Source: Methylophaga pinxianii (GTDB taxonomy: Bacteria; Pseudomonadota; Gammaproteobacteria; Nitrosococcales; Methylophagaceae). Taken from it: a stretch of DNA of 64,000 nt. The number at the start of each line of letters is the position of its first letter. The first letter of the stretch is position 1. The stretch is taken from the NCBI RefSeq assembly GCF_020447225.1, contig NZ_JAJAEO010000175.1, positions 1-64,000 on the forward strand. Direction: 5' to 3'. The position numbers were made by a program, and so were the translations under genes. The notes under the pieces were generated by a model that saw only the letters and a program-made list of their open reading frames with translations, was not told where the DNA came from and did not search any database. Shown piece after piece: positions 1 through 11,452 of the stretch.

Positions 1-92
1 ACCAGCAGTAGGTGAAGCATCAACCAGATAATCCGATGAGATGCCGGTCTGTCTCACTCTCATGCAAAGGTAAGATCAACCATTTAATCCGC

Positions 93-395
93 TTACCCTT
101 TGTTTTTAAGAGGTAACCATTGATGCCGGTAAACCACTCCCGGTGTCGCAAACACCAGAAACAGGCTTAACGTCGTGACGAAGAATTCCCACTGTTGCGG
201 ATAGATATTGCCCGCAAATTGCTGTTCAAAGGCAATCGATACCAATAAGGCGATGAAATAATACACCATTACCTCAAACAGTCTTAACCAGGCATTTTTA
301 CCGTTTTTTAAGGGTATCAATAGAAACAGGCGTGAATTCACCCAAGGCAAATTCGCCAGCACAAACATAATCAACAGCAGTAACCAAATCGACAT
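93..395 (-). CDS. DUF2818 family membrane protein
   Basis: Small 100-residue protein encoded 8 bases beyond the nuoN stop, on the same strand, so it is almost certainly the last gene of the nuo operon. It shows three hydrophobic stretches (about residues 2-18, 38-56 and 68-88), giving a small inner-membrane protein with a short basic tail. The size, sequence and position directly after nuoN match the DUF2818 family, known mainly from betaproteobacteria and some gammaproteobacteria. Its role is unknown; the conserved position suggests an accessory part in complex I assembly or stability, which is inference. Confidence 0.85.
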   Translation of the reverse strand: MSIWLLLLIMFVLANLPWVNSRLFLLIPLKNGKNAWLRLFEVMVYYFIALLVSIAFEQQFAGNIYPQQWEFFVTTLSLFLVFATPGVVYRHQWLPLKNKG

Positions 396-403
396 CGTTA
401 AAC

Positions 404-1837
404 CTAACTAAAAATTCTGGCGCAAAGCGCAAACAGCCCGCCTGGAAACAATCCAAGCAGCAATACTGCTAATACATTACCACTTAAAAGATATTGCATG
501 GACGTTGTGGCTGCAATTTGGGGACGTTCGCTCGCTGTATCAAAAAACATCACTTTGACTACCCGTAAATAATAATAAGCCCCAATGACGGACATGACTA
601 CAGCAACGATTGCAATGGCGAGTAAGTTAACATCGACGACTGATTTAATCACGGCTAATTTTGCATAAAATCCTGCCAGCGGCGGAATACCTGCCATCGA
701 AAACATCAGCAGCAACATCATCAGTGCATGCCACGGATGACGTTGCCCCAAACCTTTAAAATCTTCGATTTCTTCAGCTTCAAAGCCTTCGCGGCTAAGC
801 AGCAGAATCATACCGAAACCGCCCAGCGTCATCAGCGCGTAAACCAATGTATAAAATAAAGCAGCGGCATAGCCGTTCTGTGAACCCGCTAAAACACCTA
901 ATAACAAGAAGCCCACATGGGAAATGGTGGAATAGGCCAACATACGTTTGAGGTTCGTTTGGGCAATTGCCAAGATATTGCCCAGCATAATCGACAATAT
1001 CGCCAGCATAATCAGCATATCCCTCCACACACCGAGCATATCGCCCATGCCCTCCGTCAGAATACGGATCAACATGGCAAATGCAGCAATTTTGGGCGCA
1101 CTGGCGACAAACAAAGTAATGGCTGTTGGCGCTCCTTGATAGACATCCGGCAACCACATATGAAACGGTACCGCACCGAACTTAAAACCAAGACCAATCA
1201 CCAGAAATACAATACCCAGACTGAGCACTGTCTGATTCAGTTCTTCATTAGCTATGGCTGCGGCAATCGCCTGAATACCCAGCTCTCCGGTCACACCGTA
1301 GATAATCGACATGCCATACAACAACATACCGGATGCCAATGCACCCAGAATAAAATATTTCATGCCGGCTTCGGTTGCGGCAAAAGAATCACGCTGCATC
1401 GCGACCATGGCGTACAAGCAGAGTGACATCAGTTCCAGTCCTAAATACAAGGTCAAGAAATGATGTGCTGATACCATGACCAGCATGCCTAATGTTGCAA
1501 ACAAGGCCAGCACATAAAATTCACCTTGCAATAATTTCCGTGCTTGCAGATAGCTATACGAGTAGCTCAATACCAGCATGTTCACCAGACATATTGCCAG
1601 CTTGAGCACATCACTCAACGGATCTTTGATATAGGTCTCAGAGAAGGTCAATCCCCCCTCACCCATCATCCAGAATACAGTCAAAAAGGTCAGCAGCAGA
1701 CTGAGCTGGCTTAACGCATGCACCAGATTGATTTGACGATTACCGGTGAAAGCTACGACCAATAACACCATGCAGCACAGCGCCAGCATGAGCATTTCTG
1801 GCAAAGCAAACAGCATATTAGGAACCTCAAACGCCAT
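404..1837 (-). CDS. nuoN: NADH-quinone oxidoreductase subunit N
   Basis: 477-residue polytopic membrane subunit of complex I, one of the three antiporter-like proton-pumping subunits (with NuoL and NuoM). It has about 14 hydrophobic segments and the family core, including a GLGFKFGAVPFHMWLPDVYQ stretch around residues 215-235 and a lysine-bearing TNLKRMLAYSTISHVGF segment around 295-311 that belongs to the proton channel. Length is normal for the family. It lies 12 bases after nuoM in the same direction. The function assignment is secure from sequence and operon position. Confidence 0.97.
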   Translation of the reverse strand: MAFEVPNMLFALPEMLMLALCCMVLLVVAFTGNRQINLVHALSQLSLLLTFLTVFWMMGEGGLTFSETYIKDPLSDVLKLAICLVNMLVLSYSYSYLQARKLLQGEFYVLALFATLGMLVMVSAHHFLTLYLGLELMSLCLYAMVAMQRDSFAATEAGMKYFILGALASGMLLYGMSIIYGVTGELGIQAIAAAIANEELNQTVLSLGIVFLVIGLGFKFGAVPFHMWLPDVYQGAPTAITLFVASAPKIAAFAMLIRILTEGMGDMLGVWRDMLIMLAILSIMLGNILAIAQTNLKRMLAYSTISHVGFLLLGVLAGSQNGYAAALFYTLVYALMTLGGFGMILLLSREGFEAEEIEDFKGLGQRHPWHALMMLLLMFSMAGIPPLAGFYAKLAVIKSVVDVNLLAIAIVAVVMSVIGAYYYLRVVKVMFFDTASERPQIAATTSMQYLLSGNVLAVLLLGLFPGGLFALCARIFS

Positions 1838-1849
1838 CCGGTGTTTCCT

Positions 1850-3370
1850 TTAAAGCTTTGATTGAGTGATTTGCAGCAGCAGGTGTTCCACTGAAGCATG
1901 CATCACGTTCAGTAACGGATCGGGCCAAAGCCCTATCAGCAACACAATAGCCGCCAGGCTACCCAGTAGCAGCATCTCGCGTGAATTAATATCCTGTAAC
2001 TTGGCAACTTCATCATTGGCGATCTCGCCAAAAAAGACTCTTTTCACCATCCACAAGGTATAGGCAGCTCCCAGAATCAGGGTTGTTGCGGCCAAAAAGG
2101 CATACCAGAAACTGGCCTGAAATGCTGCCAGGATCACCATAAACTCGCCTACAAAACCCGATGTACCGGGTAAACCTGCATTCGCCATCGCAAAGAATAC
2201 GGCCAGTGCGGTAAATTTCGGCATCGCGTTGGCAACACCACCATAAGCGCTGATTTCACGGGTATGCATCCTGTCATATAAAACGCCGACACTGAGAAAC
2301 ATCGCCGCGGCAATAAAGCCATGCGAAATCATTTGTACCATCGCCCCTTCTATCGCCAATACCTCACCATTGCCGATACCAAGACTAATTGCATCATTGG
2401 CAATAATACGAAAGACAATAAACAGTCCCAGCGTCACAAAGCCCATATGGGCAATACTTGAATAGGCAATCAGTTTTTTCAGGTCAGATTGCGCCAAGGC
2501 AACAAAACCAATATAGACAATGGCAATCAACGACAGCGTAATCACCAGCCAGTCCAACGTCATACTGGCATCTGGAGTAATCGGCAGCGCAAAACGTAGC
2601 AGACCGTAGCCACCGATTTTCAGCGTGATCGCCGCGAGAATCACCGAGCCACCTGTAGGCGCTTCAACGTGGGCATCAGGCAACCAGGTATGAACTGGCC
2701 ACATCGGAATTTTTACCGCAAAAGCAATTAAAAAAGCGAGGAAAATCCATATCTGTTGCGTCAAGCTCAAGCTCACATTGTGGAAGTCCAGAATGGAAAA
2801 GCTGCCAGCCTGAAATTGCAGATACAGCAGTGCAATCAGCAAAAATACGGATCCGAAAAAGGTATAGAGGAAAAACTTGATGGTGGCATAGACCCGATTC
2901 GGCCCACCCCAGATACCAATTACCAGAAACAGTGGAATCAGCATTGCTTCAAAAAACAGATAAAACAGAATGGCATCCAGCGCGGCAAATACGCCCAGCA
3001 TCAATCCTTCCATGATCAGGAAGGCTGCCAGATATTGAGCCGCTCGATCCTGAATCACCTGCCAGCCCGCAATCACCACCAATACCGTGGAAATCGTGGT
3101 CAGGATCATCAACGGCATCGAAAAGCCATCAATGCCAAGGTAATACTCGATATTAAATGTGGCAATCCATGACAAGCGTTCAACAAACTGCATTTGATGG
3201 CTGCTGGCATCAAAGCCGGAATACAGCAAAAACGACAGCAGCATGGTCGTTACACTGATAACCAGAGACAGTTGACGGGCCAAAACATGATTCTGTTTAC
3301 ACAACAACAGCAAGCCGCCGCCGATAATTGGCAGCAAAATCAATACACTGAGCAGCGGGAAGTCCATCAT
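1850..3370 (-). CDS. nuoM: NADH-quinone oxidoreductase subunit M
   Basis: 506-residue antiporter-like membrane subunit of complex I. Characteristic stretches are the FFEAMLIPLFLVIGIWGG helix around residue 140 (with the conserved membrane glutamate), the VKIPMWPVHTWLPDAHVEAP segment near 220-240 and SDLKKLIAYSSIAHMGF near 295-311. It carries out proton translocation coupled to quinone reduction in the inner membrane. It sits between nuoL and nuoN with 12-15 base gaps, consistent with one transcript. Length and motifs are typical, with no disruption. Confidence 0.98.
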   Translation of the reverse strand: MMDFPLLSVLILLPIIGGGLLLLCKQNHVLARQLSLVISVTTMLLSFLLYSGFDASSHQMQFVERLSWIATFNIEYYLGIDGFSMPLMILTTISTVLVVIAGWQVIQDRAAQYLAAFLIMEGLMLGVFAALDAILFYLFFEAMLIPLFLVIGIWGGPNRVYATIKFFLYTFFGSVFLLIALLYLQFQAGSFSILDFHNVSLSLTQQIWIFLAFLIAFAVKIPMWPVHTWLPDAHVEAPTGGSVILAAITLKIGGYGLLRFALPITPDASMTLDWLVITLSLIAIVYIGFVALAQSDLKKLIAYSSIAHMGFVTLGLFIVFRIIANDAISLGIGNGEVLAIEGAMVQMISHGFIAAAMFLSVGVLYDRMHTREISAYGGVANAMPKFTALAVFFAMANAGLPGTSGFVGEFMVILAAFQASFWYAFLAATTLILGAAYTLWMVKRVFFGEIANDEVAKLQDINSREMLLLGSLAAIVLLIGLWPDPLLNVMHASVEHLLLQITQSKL

Positions 3371-3385
3371 CTAATCAGTTTGCTC

Positions 3386-5323
3386 CTAAACTACAAACCA
3401 GGTGAGCAACAGCCACACCCCGATAATCATTACAAAGGCGTAATGGTACAAATAACCGCTCTGCAGTTTGCGTCCGACTCTCGAGATTAAGCCCACTGTC
3501 CGTGCTGTACCGTTAACCACTAAACCATCAATTAACATTCGGTCACCTACGCGAGAGAACAGCCAACCCAGACCTCGTGAACCACCGGCAAAAACTCTGT
3601 CGTTAAATGCATCAAAGCCGTATTTATTTTCCAAAATTTGCCATAGCCACATCAGTCGATGCTGAATTTTGGCGGGTAGATCCGGACGTTTGAGATAGAG
3701 AAACCAGGCTGTCACCAAACCGGCCATTGCCAGCCAGAACGGTGCAGTCGTCAACCCATGAGAGATAAATCCAGTCAAACCATGATATTTTGCTGCCGCC
3801 AGCACATCATGCTGTGGCATTACGGTTATCGCATCGCTGAAGAAATTGTCATACACCAAAGTACCAATCAAATAGCCCGCCAGTACCGAAGGAATCGCCA
3901 GCAGAATCAATGGCCAGGTAACCACACCGGGGGATTCATGAGGCGGATGGTCATGGGCATCAAAGCGTTCCTTGCCGTGGAACACCAGAAACAAAAGCCG
4001 GAAGCTGTACAGACTGGTGACAAATACCCCTATCATCACTGCCCATAAAGCGAATTCGCTACCGGCTATGGAGGATTCATGCACGGCCATGATAATGGCA
4101 TCTTTGGAGAAAAAGCCCGCCAACCCTGGAAAACCAATTAATGCCAGGGTGCCGATCAGACTGGTCCAATACGTAATGGGCAGGTATTTTTTCAGCCCGC
4201 CCATCTGCCGAATATCCTGCTGATGATGCAGAGCTAAAATCACTGAGCCAGCAGCCAGAAACAATAGGGCCTTAAAGAAAGCATGGGTAAATAAGTGGAA
4301 AATTGCCGCGGAATAAGCTGATACGCCGAGTGCCACTGTCATATAGCCAAGCTGTGATAGTGTCGAATACGCGATTACCCGTTTGATATCGTTCTGAATC
4401 AAGCCCAAAAAGCCCATAAACAAAGCGGTAATTGCCCCAATCACCAAAATAAATGACAGTGCCGTTTCGGAATATTCATATAAAGGTGACATTCTCGCCA
4501 CCATAAAAATACCTGCCGTGACCATCGTTGCGGCATGGATTAATGCCGATATCGGTGTTGGGCCTTCCATCGAATCCGGTAACCAGACATGTAAGGGGAC
4601 CTGAGCCGATTTCCCCATGGCACCGATGAACAGCAGGATGCCAATCACCGTCATTAACGACCAGGCATAGTTATCAAATATTGAGATGGTCTGCCCCGCC
4701 ATCACTGGCGCCTGATTAAATACTTCCAGATAATCCAGACTGCCGGAATACATCAATACAGCAGCAATTCCCAACAGAAAGCCAAAATCACCCACCCGAT
4801 TGACCAGAAAAGCCTTGAGATTGGCATAAATAGCTGTGGGCTTTTTATACCAGAAGCCGATGAGCAGATAAGACACCACGCCGACTGCTTCCCAGCCAAA
4901 AAACAGCTGCATAAAGTTATTGGCCATCACCAGCATCAGCATTGAGAAGGTAAACAGCGAGATATAACTGAAAAAACGGCTGTAACCATCATCGTCATGC
5001 ATATAACCAATGGTATAGATATGCACCATTAGCGAAACAAAAGTCACAACGGTCATCATCACCGCAGTCAAGGAGTCGACCATAAAGCCAACTTCAATAC
5101 TCAAACTGCCAGCCTGCAACCATTCATATACCGCCTGGTTATAGGTGGCGCCATCCATCACCACCAGCTTCAATACCCAGAGTGACAACAAAAACGCAAT
5201 AGTGACACCGGCGATTGCTACGCGATGAGACCAGTTTCGGCCTATTTTTTGTCCAAACAGTCCGGCAATAATACTGCCTAGTAATGGTGCTAAAACAATG
5301 GTCAGTAATAAGGATTGTGTCAT
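3386..5323 (-). CDS. nuoL: NADH-quinone oxidoreductase subunit L
   Basis: 645-residue, the largest complex I antiporter-like subunit, at the distal end of the membrane arm. Conserved pieces include FFGWEAVGVVSYLLIGFWY (about residues 140-160), GKSAQVPLHVWLPDSMEGPT (about 230-250) and NDIKRVIAYSTLSQLGYM (about 315-335). The C-terminal part contains the lateral helix and final transmembrane helix (near 620-643) typical of full-length NuoL. It begins 4 bases after nuoK, indicating tight coupling. The family assignment is clear. Confidence 0.98.
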   Translation of the reverse strand: MTQSLLLTIVLAPLLGSIIAGLFGQKIGRNWSHRVAIAGVTIAFLLSLWVLKLVVMDGATYNQAVYEWLQAGSLSIEVGFMVDSLTAVMMTVVTFVSLMVHIYTIGYMHDDDGYSRFFSYISLFTFSMLMLVMANNFMQLFFGWEAVGVVSYLLIGFWYKKPTAIYANLKAFLVNRVGDFGFLLGIAAVLMYSGSLDYLEVFNQAPVMAGQTISIFDNYAWSLMTVIGILLFIGAMGKSAQVPLHVWLPDSMEGPTPISALIHAATMVTAGIFMVARMSPLYEYSETALSFILVIGAITALFMGFLGLIQNDIKRVIAYSTLSQLGYMTVALGVSAYSAAIFHLFTHAFFKALLFLAAGSVILALHHQQDIRQMGGLKKYLPITYWTSLIGTLALIGFPGLAGFFSKDAIIMAVHESSIAGSEFALWAVMIGVFVTSLYSFRLLFLVFHGKERFDAHDHPPHESPGVVTWPLILLAIPSVLAGYLIGTLVYDNFFSDAITVMPQHDVLAAAKYHGLTGFISHGLTTAPFWLAMAGLVTAWFLYLKRPDLPAKIQHRLMWLWQILENKYGFDAFNDRVFAGGSRGLGWLFSRVGDRMLIDGLVVNGTARTVGLISRVGRKLQSGYLYHYAFVMIIGVWLLLTWFVV

Positions 5324-5327
5324 ACCT

Positions 5328-5633
5328 TCAACCCTTTAACCGATTGAGAGCATCGACATTGATGGTGCTGAGATTGCGGAATAACACCACCAGAATGGCC
5401 AGGCCAATCGCTGCCTCAGCGGCAGCCACGGTTAATATAAAAAAGACAAACACCTGGCCAGCTGCATCACCTGCAAAATACGAAAAGGCAATAAAGTTAA
5501 GATTCACCGCCAACAACATCAGTTCAATACACATCAGCAAAATAATGATGTTTTTACGATTGAGAAATATACCGGCGACCGACAGGCTGAATAAAATGGC
5601 AGCAACAATCAGAAAGTCAGATAAAGCAATCAT
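5328..5633 (-). CDS. nuoK: NADH-quinone oxidoreductase subunit K
   Basis: 101-residue membrane subunit with three transmembrane helices, homologous to MrpC. The helices carry the conserved glutamates that link the quinone site to the antiporter subunits: one in [14 protein letters not shown] (about residues 35-48) and one in [13 protein letters not shown] (about 70-82). Its ATG overlaps the nuoJ stop by 4 bases, so translation is probably coupled. Length is exactly that expected for NuoK. Confidence 0.98.
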   Translation of the reverse strand: MIALSDFLIVAAILFSLSVAGIFLNRKNIIILLMCIELMLLAVNLNFIAFSYFAGDAAGQVFVFFILTVAAAEAAIGLAILVVLFRNLSTINVDALNRLKG

Positions 5634-6244
5634 GGTTTTCCTTTCCCGTCCTGGCGTTTCTCAGAGGCCATTTTGATCAGACGTACCCTGTCTTTACTAC
5701 GCACTTTAACCTGCTGGGCTGGATCCTGCGTCTTGCGTTTATGGGGTCGTAAGGTCAGCGTGATTGCTGCGACAATAGCCACTGTAAGAATGACCGAGGC
5801 AATCTCGAATGGATAGACATAGACCGTATACAACAACCGACCCAGCATTTTGGTATTGCTTTCATCTGAAGCTACAGGCGCTGGCACCTGATCCAAGCCA
5901 AAATTGGCGGCACCCAATACAGCAATGAGTTCCAGCACAATCAATACGGCAACCAGCAAACCTAGTGGCAGGTAACGGGTGAAGCCTTCTTTAAGTGCGC
6001 TGGTATCTATGTCCAACATCATTACCACAAACAGGAATAGCACCAGTACCGCGCCAACATAGACCAAGACCAGACTGATCGCCAGGAACTCGGCCTCCAG
6101 CATCAACCAGATTGCGGCACTGGTAAAAAAGGCCAATACCAGAAACAATGCTGCACGCACCGGATTTCGTACCGTGATCACCATGGTCGCGGCAAACAAT
6201 AAAATGCCAGCAAAACAATAAAACAGTATTTTTTCCATAATCAT
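5630..6244 (-). CDS. nuoJ: NADH-quinone oxidoreductase subunit J
   Basis: 204-residue membrane subunit of complex I with five hydrophobic helices and a basic, charged C-terminal tail from about residue 165. The helix around residues 55-75 ([20 protein letters not shown]) is the hallmark NuoJ helix that holds the pi-bulge in solved complex I structures. It lies 17 bases after nuoI and overlaps nuoK by 4 bases. Nothing unusual. Confidence 0.97.
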   Translation of the reverse strand: MIMEKILFYCFAGILLFAATMVITVRNPVRAALFLVLAFFTSAAIWLMLEAEFLAISLVLVYVGAVLVLFLFVVMMLDIDTSALKEGFTRYLPLGLLVAVLIVLELIAVLGAANFGLDQVPAPVASDESNTKMLGRLLYTVYVYPFEIASVILTVAIVAAITLTLRPHKRKTQDPAQQVKVRSKDRVRLIKMASEKRQDGKGKP

Positions 6245-6261
6245 CTGGCCCAGGCTAGGAT

Positions 6262-6753
6262 CTAGCGATAAGGCGCATCAGCCTCCCGGTCCGCAGCAAT
6301 TTCTGCTTCATATTTATCTCCGATCGCCAGCAACTGCTGTTTATCCATGATATTTTCACCCCGGTTTTCAAAGTGATAAGCGAATACCCGGGTTTCCACT
6401 ATCGAATCAACGGGGCAGGATTCTTCACAAAATCCACAATAAATACATTTAAATAAATCAATGTCATAACGGGTGGTCCGACGTGTACCGTCTTCGCGGG
6501 GCTCGGTATCAATGGTAATCGCCAATGCCGGGCAAACCGCTTCACATAATTTGCAGCCGATACAACGCTCTTCCCCATTGGGGTAGCGGCGTAAGGCATG
6601 CAAACCACGGAAGCGTGGTGATTGTGGCGTCTGTTCTTCAGGATATTGCACCGTAACCTTGCGGGAAAACAGGTGCCGGCCGGTCAGACGCAATCCCTGA
6701 ACCAATTCCCATAAGAAAAAGCTTTTAAAAAAGTGACGGATTGACTCATTCAT
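6262..6753 (-). CDS. nuoI: NADH-quinone oxidoreductase subunit I (2x[4Fe-4S])
   Basis: 163-residue peripheral iron-sulfur subunit that relays electrons through clusters N6a and N6b to NuoB. Two ferredoxin motifs are intact: [12 protein letters not shown] at about residues 63-74 and [12 protein letters not shown] at about 102-113. An amphipathic N-terminal segment would anchor it to the membrane arm. The start overlaps the nuoH stop by 4 bases (ATGA). Length matches the short betaproteobacterial-type NuoI. Confidence 0.98.
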   Translation of the reverse strand: MNESIRHFFKSFFLWELVQGLRLTGRHLFSRKVTVQYPEEQTPQSPRFRGLHALRRYPNGEERCIGCKLCEAVCPALAITIDTEPREDGTRRTTRYDIDLFKCIYCGFCEESCPVDSIVETRVFAYHFENRGENIMDKQQLLAIGDKYEAEIAADREADAPYR

Positions 6754-7802
6754 GGATTTGTCACCTCGACGATGTTGTTAAACCAGGGTCCAATATCGAA
6801 CACCTGCATAGTCGAAATAATTACCAGCCAAACCAGCGTAACCGGGATAAATACCTTCCAGCCCAGACGCATTACCTGGTCATAGCGATAACGTGGGAAA
6901 GTGGCACGGATCCACAGATAAATAAACAAAAACAGGCTGGTTTTCAGCAGTAACCAGACCAGTCCGGGCACCCAGGAAAACATGGTCTCCAGCAATGGTA
7001 TACCCTCAAAAGGTGATAACCAGCCGCCCATAAACAAGGTCGCCGCCAAAATCGAAATCAGAATCATATCGGCGTATTCGGCAAGGAAGAATATGGCAAA
7101 CGCCATACCCGAATATTCGACATGGAAGCCGGCAACAATCTCCGATTCACCCTCGGCTATATCAAACGGTGCCCGGTTGGTTTCCGCAACCCCGGAAATA
7201 AAATACACGACAAACAGCGGTAATAGTGGTAGCCAGTACCAGTACAAAATACCGCCTTGCTGGGCCATAACAATCTCACTCAGGTTTAGGCTGCCTGCTG
7301 CGATCAATACTCCGACCAAGGCAAAGCCCATGGCAATCTCATAAGAAACCACCTGAGCGGCGCTACGCATTGCACCTAAAAAAGCATAACGTGAATTGGA
7401 GGCCCAACCCGCGATGACTATCCCGTAAACACTCATCGAAGTAATAGCCAACACATATAATAGACCGGCATTAATATCGGCCAACACCATGCCAGCATCA
7501 AACGGGATAACGGCCCAGGCAGCTAATGCCGGTCCAATTGCCAAAACCGGTGCCAATACAAACAGATACAGGTTGGATCGCGTCGGCACGATTACTTCTT
7601 TGAGCAATAACTTCAAACCATCGGCAATCGGTTGCAATAAGCCACGTGGTCCAACCCGATTGGGCCCGATACGCATCTGGATATAACCAATCACTTTTCG
7701 CTCGGCCAACGTCAGATAAGCCACCGCCAGCATCAAAACCGCAACAATCAACAGAATCTTGCCAATATTTGGTAGCAGGTGCTGGGTGAGCAAATCAAGC
7801 AT
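6750..7802 (-). CDS. nuoH: NADH-quinone oxidoreductase subunit H
   Basis: 350-residue membrane subunit that forms the quinone-binding chamber at the junction with the hydrophilic arm. Visible hallmarks are the loop [20 protein letters not shown] (about residues 32-51), the acidic [20 protein letters not shown] segment (about 209-228) and the helix [16 protein letters not shown] (about 295-310). It overlaps nuoG upstream by 8 bases and nuoI downstream by 4. Full length, intact. Confidence 0.98.
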   Translation of the reverse strand: MLDLLTQHLLPNIGKILLIVAVLMLAVAYLTLAERKVIGYIQMRIGPNRVGPRGLLQPIADGLKLLLKEVIVPTRSNLYLFVLAPVLAIGPALAAWAVIPFDAGMVLADINAGLLYVLAITSMSVYGIVIAGWASNSRYAFLGAMRSAAQVVSYEIAMGFALVGVLIAAGSLNLSEIVMAQQGGILYWYWLPLLPLFVVYFISGVAETNRAPFDIAEGESEIVAGFHVEYSGMAFAIFFLAEYADMILISILAATLFMGGWLSPFEGIPLLETMFSWVPGLVWLLLKTSLFLFIYLWIRATFPRYRYDQVMRLGWKVFIPVTLVWLVIISTMQVFDIGPWFNNIVEVTNP

Positions 7803-10158
7803 TTGCCATCTCCGTTATTGCCGATAATTGCAACTGACCAAAAGCAGAACCCAGTTTTGCTGCCAGAGGCGAAGCAGCAGAAAGATAAACCATATCTTCG
7901 GCAACCTGCTCATCAATGAGCACGGTCGTTGATACGGCTAAATCCCCCTGTTGAATCAATACAGAATCACCCTGGAGTAAACCTGACTTTTTCGCCAGCG
8001 CGGGATGGATACGCACAACATCCAAAAATTGATTTTCCGGGGTTAATTGCAGTGATTTGCTATGTCTGACCAGACTATCAGTCCGATAAATCGGCACTTC
8101 TGAAATCAGTTGAATGCCTTTGGCTGAGGCGATTTCATTAGGAATATATAAGGAGCTTTTGGCAGAAGCTTGTCGATTCAATTGATCCTGTAAATCCTGA
8201 CGTACGCCTTCTGAAGAAACATAATCAAATCCGGAAAATTTTGAAATGTTGCCCAGTACCCGCAGAATTTTCCAGCCTGGACGACTGTCTCCTGGGGGGA
8301 CAACGGCACCCGTAAAGGATTGCCATTGATGGTCCAGTCCCACAAAAGTACCTGATGTTTCAGCGAATGCCGCCAATGGCAATAGCACATCGGCATAATC
8401 CCGCAGACTGTCACATTCAAAACTGTTGATAGCCACTACAAAACCCGCTCTTTGCAGCGCTAACTTTGCTGCTGCTGGATCAGCACAATCAAACTCTGGT
8501 TCTACATTGAATAATACGTAAGCACGAAGTTGTTTTTGCCAAATTTCGCAGGCGTTCAATCCCGGTTTTTGATCTTTTCCTGTTACGGCATGCGGCAGAG
8601 CACTTGCCAAATGCAAAGCCTGGCTGTTGGCCTCAGGCAGGATCAGCAATCGGGCGCCAGTCAATTGACTGATAAGAGCAGCGAGGGCACGAATCACGGC
8701 TGCCTGAGGATGGTGATTCGCTAATGCACCAACAACGATTAATGACTGATTGGCATTCGTCAGTTGCATCGCAATATTCTGTTCGGTTGCCGATGCCGCT
8801 TTTTCCCGCATCAGATGTTGCCACGCTTTTGCTGCCTCACTATCAAGATGTAACAAGGCTTTGGCGATTCCGCTTAATAAGGACAACAACTGGGTGGAAT
8901 TGACGACTACCTGCCGTTCGACTGGCATCAACAAATCGGTTTTAAAAAAATTAATATCGCTGATCAACCCACCAGAACAGGCAGATTGACGAATCCGGTG
9001 GGCCAACAAAGGCGCTTCACTGCGAACATTACACCCCAGCAATACAATCGCATCACAATCTTCAACCTCTGCCAGAGCAATAGGACTGAACTGCTCATGC
9101 CCTTCATCACTGAAATCCTGTTGGCGTAGGCGATGATCAATATTCTGGCTGCCAAAATTTCGTAGCCATTTTTGGAAAAGAAAGGCTTCTTCCAATGTAG
9201 CGGTAGGTGAAATCAGACCGGCAATCTGATCTCCACCATTTTTGGCTTTAACATGCTTGAGCCCGTCAACAGCAAACTCCAATGCAGTTTGCCAATCGGT
9301 AGTCTGCCATTCACCATTTTGTTTGATCATAGGTTGCAGCAAACGTTGTGGATGTTTTAGTCCGAGGTAGCTGAAGCGATCTCGATCCGAAATCCAGCTT
9401 TGGTTGACCGACTCATTGTCTCTGGCCACAACCCGCATCACTTCATTTTGCCGGGTATGAATCTCAACGCTGGAACCTACAGCATCATGCATGGCGATGG
9501 AAGGATGGGAAGTCATTTCCCAGGCCCGTGCTTTATAGCGAAACGGTTTGGAGGTCAGCGCACCTACCGGACATATATCAATGATATTGCCTGACAATTC
9601 AGATGCCAGACTATGTTCAACATAGGTACCGATTTCCATATGTTCACCGCGCCCAGTAGCACCCAGTTCCTTTATCCCGGCAATCTCCTGGCCAAACCGC
9701 ACACAGCGGGTGCAATGAATACAGCGTGTCATATCGGTTTGCACCAGCGGGCCGATATCTTTATCTTTCACTACCCGTTTTTTCTCGCTAAAACGGCTGA
9801 TACCGCTACCATAGCCCAGCGATAAGTCCTGTAGCTCACATTCACCACCCTGATCACAAATCGGGCAATCCAATGGATGATTAATCAGTAGAAATTCCAT
9901 GACGCCGCGCTGAGCTGCCAGAGCGATTTCAGACTGGGTAAACACTTTCATGCCTTCCGCTACCGGGGTGGCACAGGCGGGTAAAGCTTTACGTGCCTTA
10001 TCCACCTCGACCAGACACATCCGGCAGTTGGCGACTATCGACAGGTTTTTGTGATAACAAAAACGTGGAATATCAATACCAGCCTCATCCGCTGCCTGAA
10101 TAATCATTTTGGCTGAATCCACCTTAAGTGGTATGCCATCAATTTCGATATTAACCAT
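7795..10158 (-). CDS. nuoG: NADH-quinone oxidoreductase subunit G
   Basis: 787-residue iron-sulfur subunit of the NADH-oxidising arm. The N-terminal 2Fe-2S domain has C-x10-C-x2-C ([19 protein letters not shown], about residues 34-52) and a fourth cysteine near 63. It is followed by the [16 protein letters not shown]is/Cys cluster (about 94-109), and the two 4Fe-4S motifs [17 protein letters not shown] (about 141-157) and [16 protein letters not shown] (about 190-205). The remaining 500 residues are the degenerate molybdopterin-oxidoreductase fold usual in NuoG. It overlaps nuoF by 8 bases. The C-terminal half is variable in this family, and nothing there looks truncated. Confidence 0.97.
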   Translation of the reverse strand: MVNIEIDGIPLKVDSAKMIIQAADEAGIDIPRFCYHKNLSIVANCRMCLVEVDKARKALPACATPVAEGMKVFTQSEIALAAQRGVMEFLLINHPLDCPICDQGGECELQDLSLGYGSGISRFSEKKRVVKDKDIGPLVQTDMTRCIHCTRCVRFGQEIAGIKELGATGRGEHMEIGTYVEHSLASELSGNIIDICPVGALTSKPFRYKARAWEMTSHPSIAMHDAVGSSVEIHTRQNEVMRVVARDNESVNQSWISDRDRFSYLGLKHPQRLLQPMIKQNGEWQTTDWQTALEFAVDGLKHVKAKNGGDQIAGLISPTATLEEAFLFQKWLRNFGSQNIDHRLRQQDFSDEGHEQFSPIALAEVEDCDAIVLLGCNVRSEAPLLAHRIRQSACSGGLISDINFFKTDLLMPVERQVVVNSTQLLSLLSGIAKALLHLDSEAAKAWQHLMREKAASATEQNIAMQLTNANQSLIVVGALANHHPQAAVIRALAALISQLTGARLLILPEANSQALHLASALPHAVTGKDQKPGLNACEIWQKQLRAYVLFNVEPEFDCADPAAAKLALQRAGFVVAINSFECDSLRDYADVLLPLAAFAETSGTFVGLDHQWQSFTGAVVPPGDSRPGWKILRVLGNISKFSGFDYVSSEGVRQDLQDQLNRQASAKSSLYIPNEIASAKGIQLISEVPIYRTDSLVRHSKSLQLTPENQFLDVVRIHPALAKKSGLLQGDSVLIQQGDLAVSTTVLIDEQVAEDMVYLSAASPLAAKLGSAFGQLQLSAITEMANA

Positions 10159-11452
10159 AGTTCAACTTCAATTCCGGTTCAGCGACCAGGCAGCGTTGGT
10201 GATCAATGTGATACTGAAATTCCTCGCGGAAATGTTTGATAAAGCTAATGACTGGCGCGGCAGCCGCGTCTCCCAACGCACAGATCGTATTGCCATTAAT
10301 GTTGTTTGCTACATCCACCAGACGATCCAGATCTTCCTGACGGCCCTCACCATTTTCAATGCGTTTTATCACCCGATATAACCAGCCGGTGCCTTCACGA
10401 CACGGTGTACACTGACCACAGGATTCTTCGTAATAAAAATAGGCAATACGTTCAAGTGCTTTGACCATACAGGTAGTTTCGTCCATCACGATAACTGATC
10501 CTGCTCCCAGCATTGAACCCGCCTTACCAATACCGTCATAACTCATCGCGGTTTGCATCATGACATCAGCAGGCACCACTGGTGTTGAACTTCCTCCCGG
10601 AATGACAGCTTTAAGTTTATGACCATGACGCACGCCACCAGCAAGTTCCAGTAATTCAGCAAATGGCATTCCAAGCGGCACTTCATAATTTCCGGGTTTA
10701 TTCACATGGCCGGTCATACAGAAAATTTTCTGCCCACCATTATTTGGTGTTCCCAGCTCATGAAACCAGTCGGCGCCATGCTGTAATATGACCGGCACCG
10801 AGGCTAACGTTTCCGTATTGTTTATAGTGGTTGGTCGACCATATAGACCATAGCCTGCCGGGAATGGCGGTTTATAACGGGGTTGTCCTTTTTTCCCCTC
10901 AAGAGACTCCAGTAAAGCCGTTTCTTCGCCGCATATATAGGCTCCGGCACCAGGATGCGTGTGGAGTTCAAAATTAAATCCACTCCCCAGAATATTTTTG
11001 CCTAAATACCCCGCTTCGCGTGCTTCGGTTAATGCTTGCTCAAACCGTTCAATCGGTTCAAAAAACTCACCACGAATATAGTTATAGCCACGTTGGGCAC
11101 CGATGGTATAGCCGGCGATAATCATTCCTTCAATCAACTGGTGCGGGTTATAACGCAGAATATCCCGATCCTTACAGGTTCCGGGCTCACCCTCATCCGA
11201 ATTGCAAACAATGTATTTATCACCAGGCATGCGACGAGGCATAAAGCTCCATTTCAATCCGGTCGGGAACCCTGCCCCTCCGCGTCCGCGTAATGCTGAA
11301 TTTTTAATGGTCTCGATAATGCTTTCCTGGCGCGTCTTTTCGTGCAGGATTTTCTCCAGCACCTCATACCCACCAACACTGCGATAAGCCTCCATTGACC
11401 AGGGCTGATCAAGATGCATGGTGCGAAAACAAACCTGGTTTTGTTGCATCAT
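10151..11452 (-). CDS. nuoF: NADH-quinone oxidoreductase subunit F (NADH/FMN)
   Basis: 433-residue flavoprotein that oxidises NADH. It has the glycine-rich NADH site [17 protein letters not shown] (about residues 52-68), the FMN site around [15 protein letters not shown] (about 83-97), the [16 protein letters not shown] segment (about 168-183) and the N3 cluster ligands [15 protein letters not shown] (about 345-359), with the fourth cysteine in [11 protein letters not shown] near 390. The ATG overlaps the nuoE stop by 4 bases. Clear, intact. Confidence 0.98.
   Translation of the reverse strand: MMQQNQVCFRTMHLDQPWSMEAYRSVGGYEVLEKILHEKTRQESIIETIKNSALRGRGGAGFPTGLKWSFMPRRMPGDKYIVCNSDEGEPGTCKDRDILRYNPHQLIEGMIIAGYTIGAQRGYNYIRGEFFEPIERFEQALTEAREAGYLGKNILGSGFNFELHTHPGAGAYICGEETALLESLEGKKGQPRYKPPFPAGYGLYGRPTTINNTETLASVPVILQHGADWFHELGTPNNGGQKIFCMTGHVNKPGNYEVPLGMPFAELLELAGGVRHGHKLKAVIPGGSSTPVVPADVMMQTAMSYDGIGKAGSMLGAGSVIVMDETTCMVKALERIAYFYYEESCGQCTPCREGTGWLYRVIKRIENGEGRQEDLDRLVDVANNINGNTICALGDAAAAPVISFIKHFREEFQYHIDHQRCLVAEPELKLNYG

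Noticed and set aside
1..92. Short leftward open frame (ATG at 63) running off the left edge
   Set aside because: No ribosome binding site and only 21 codons visible; cannot be distinguished from chance.
917..1426. 169-codon rightward open frame inside nuoN
   Set aside because: Antisense shadow of a well-conserved gene, with low-complexity Gln/His composition and no family resemblance.
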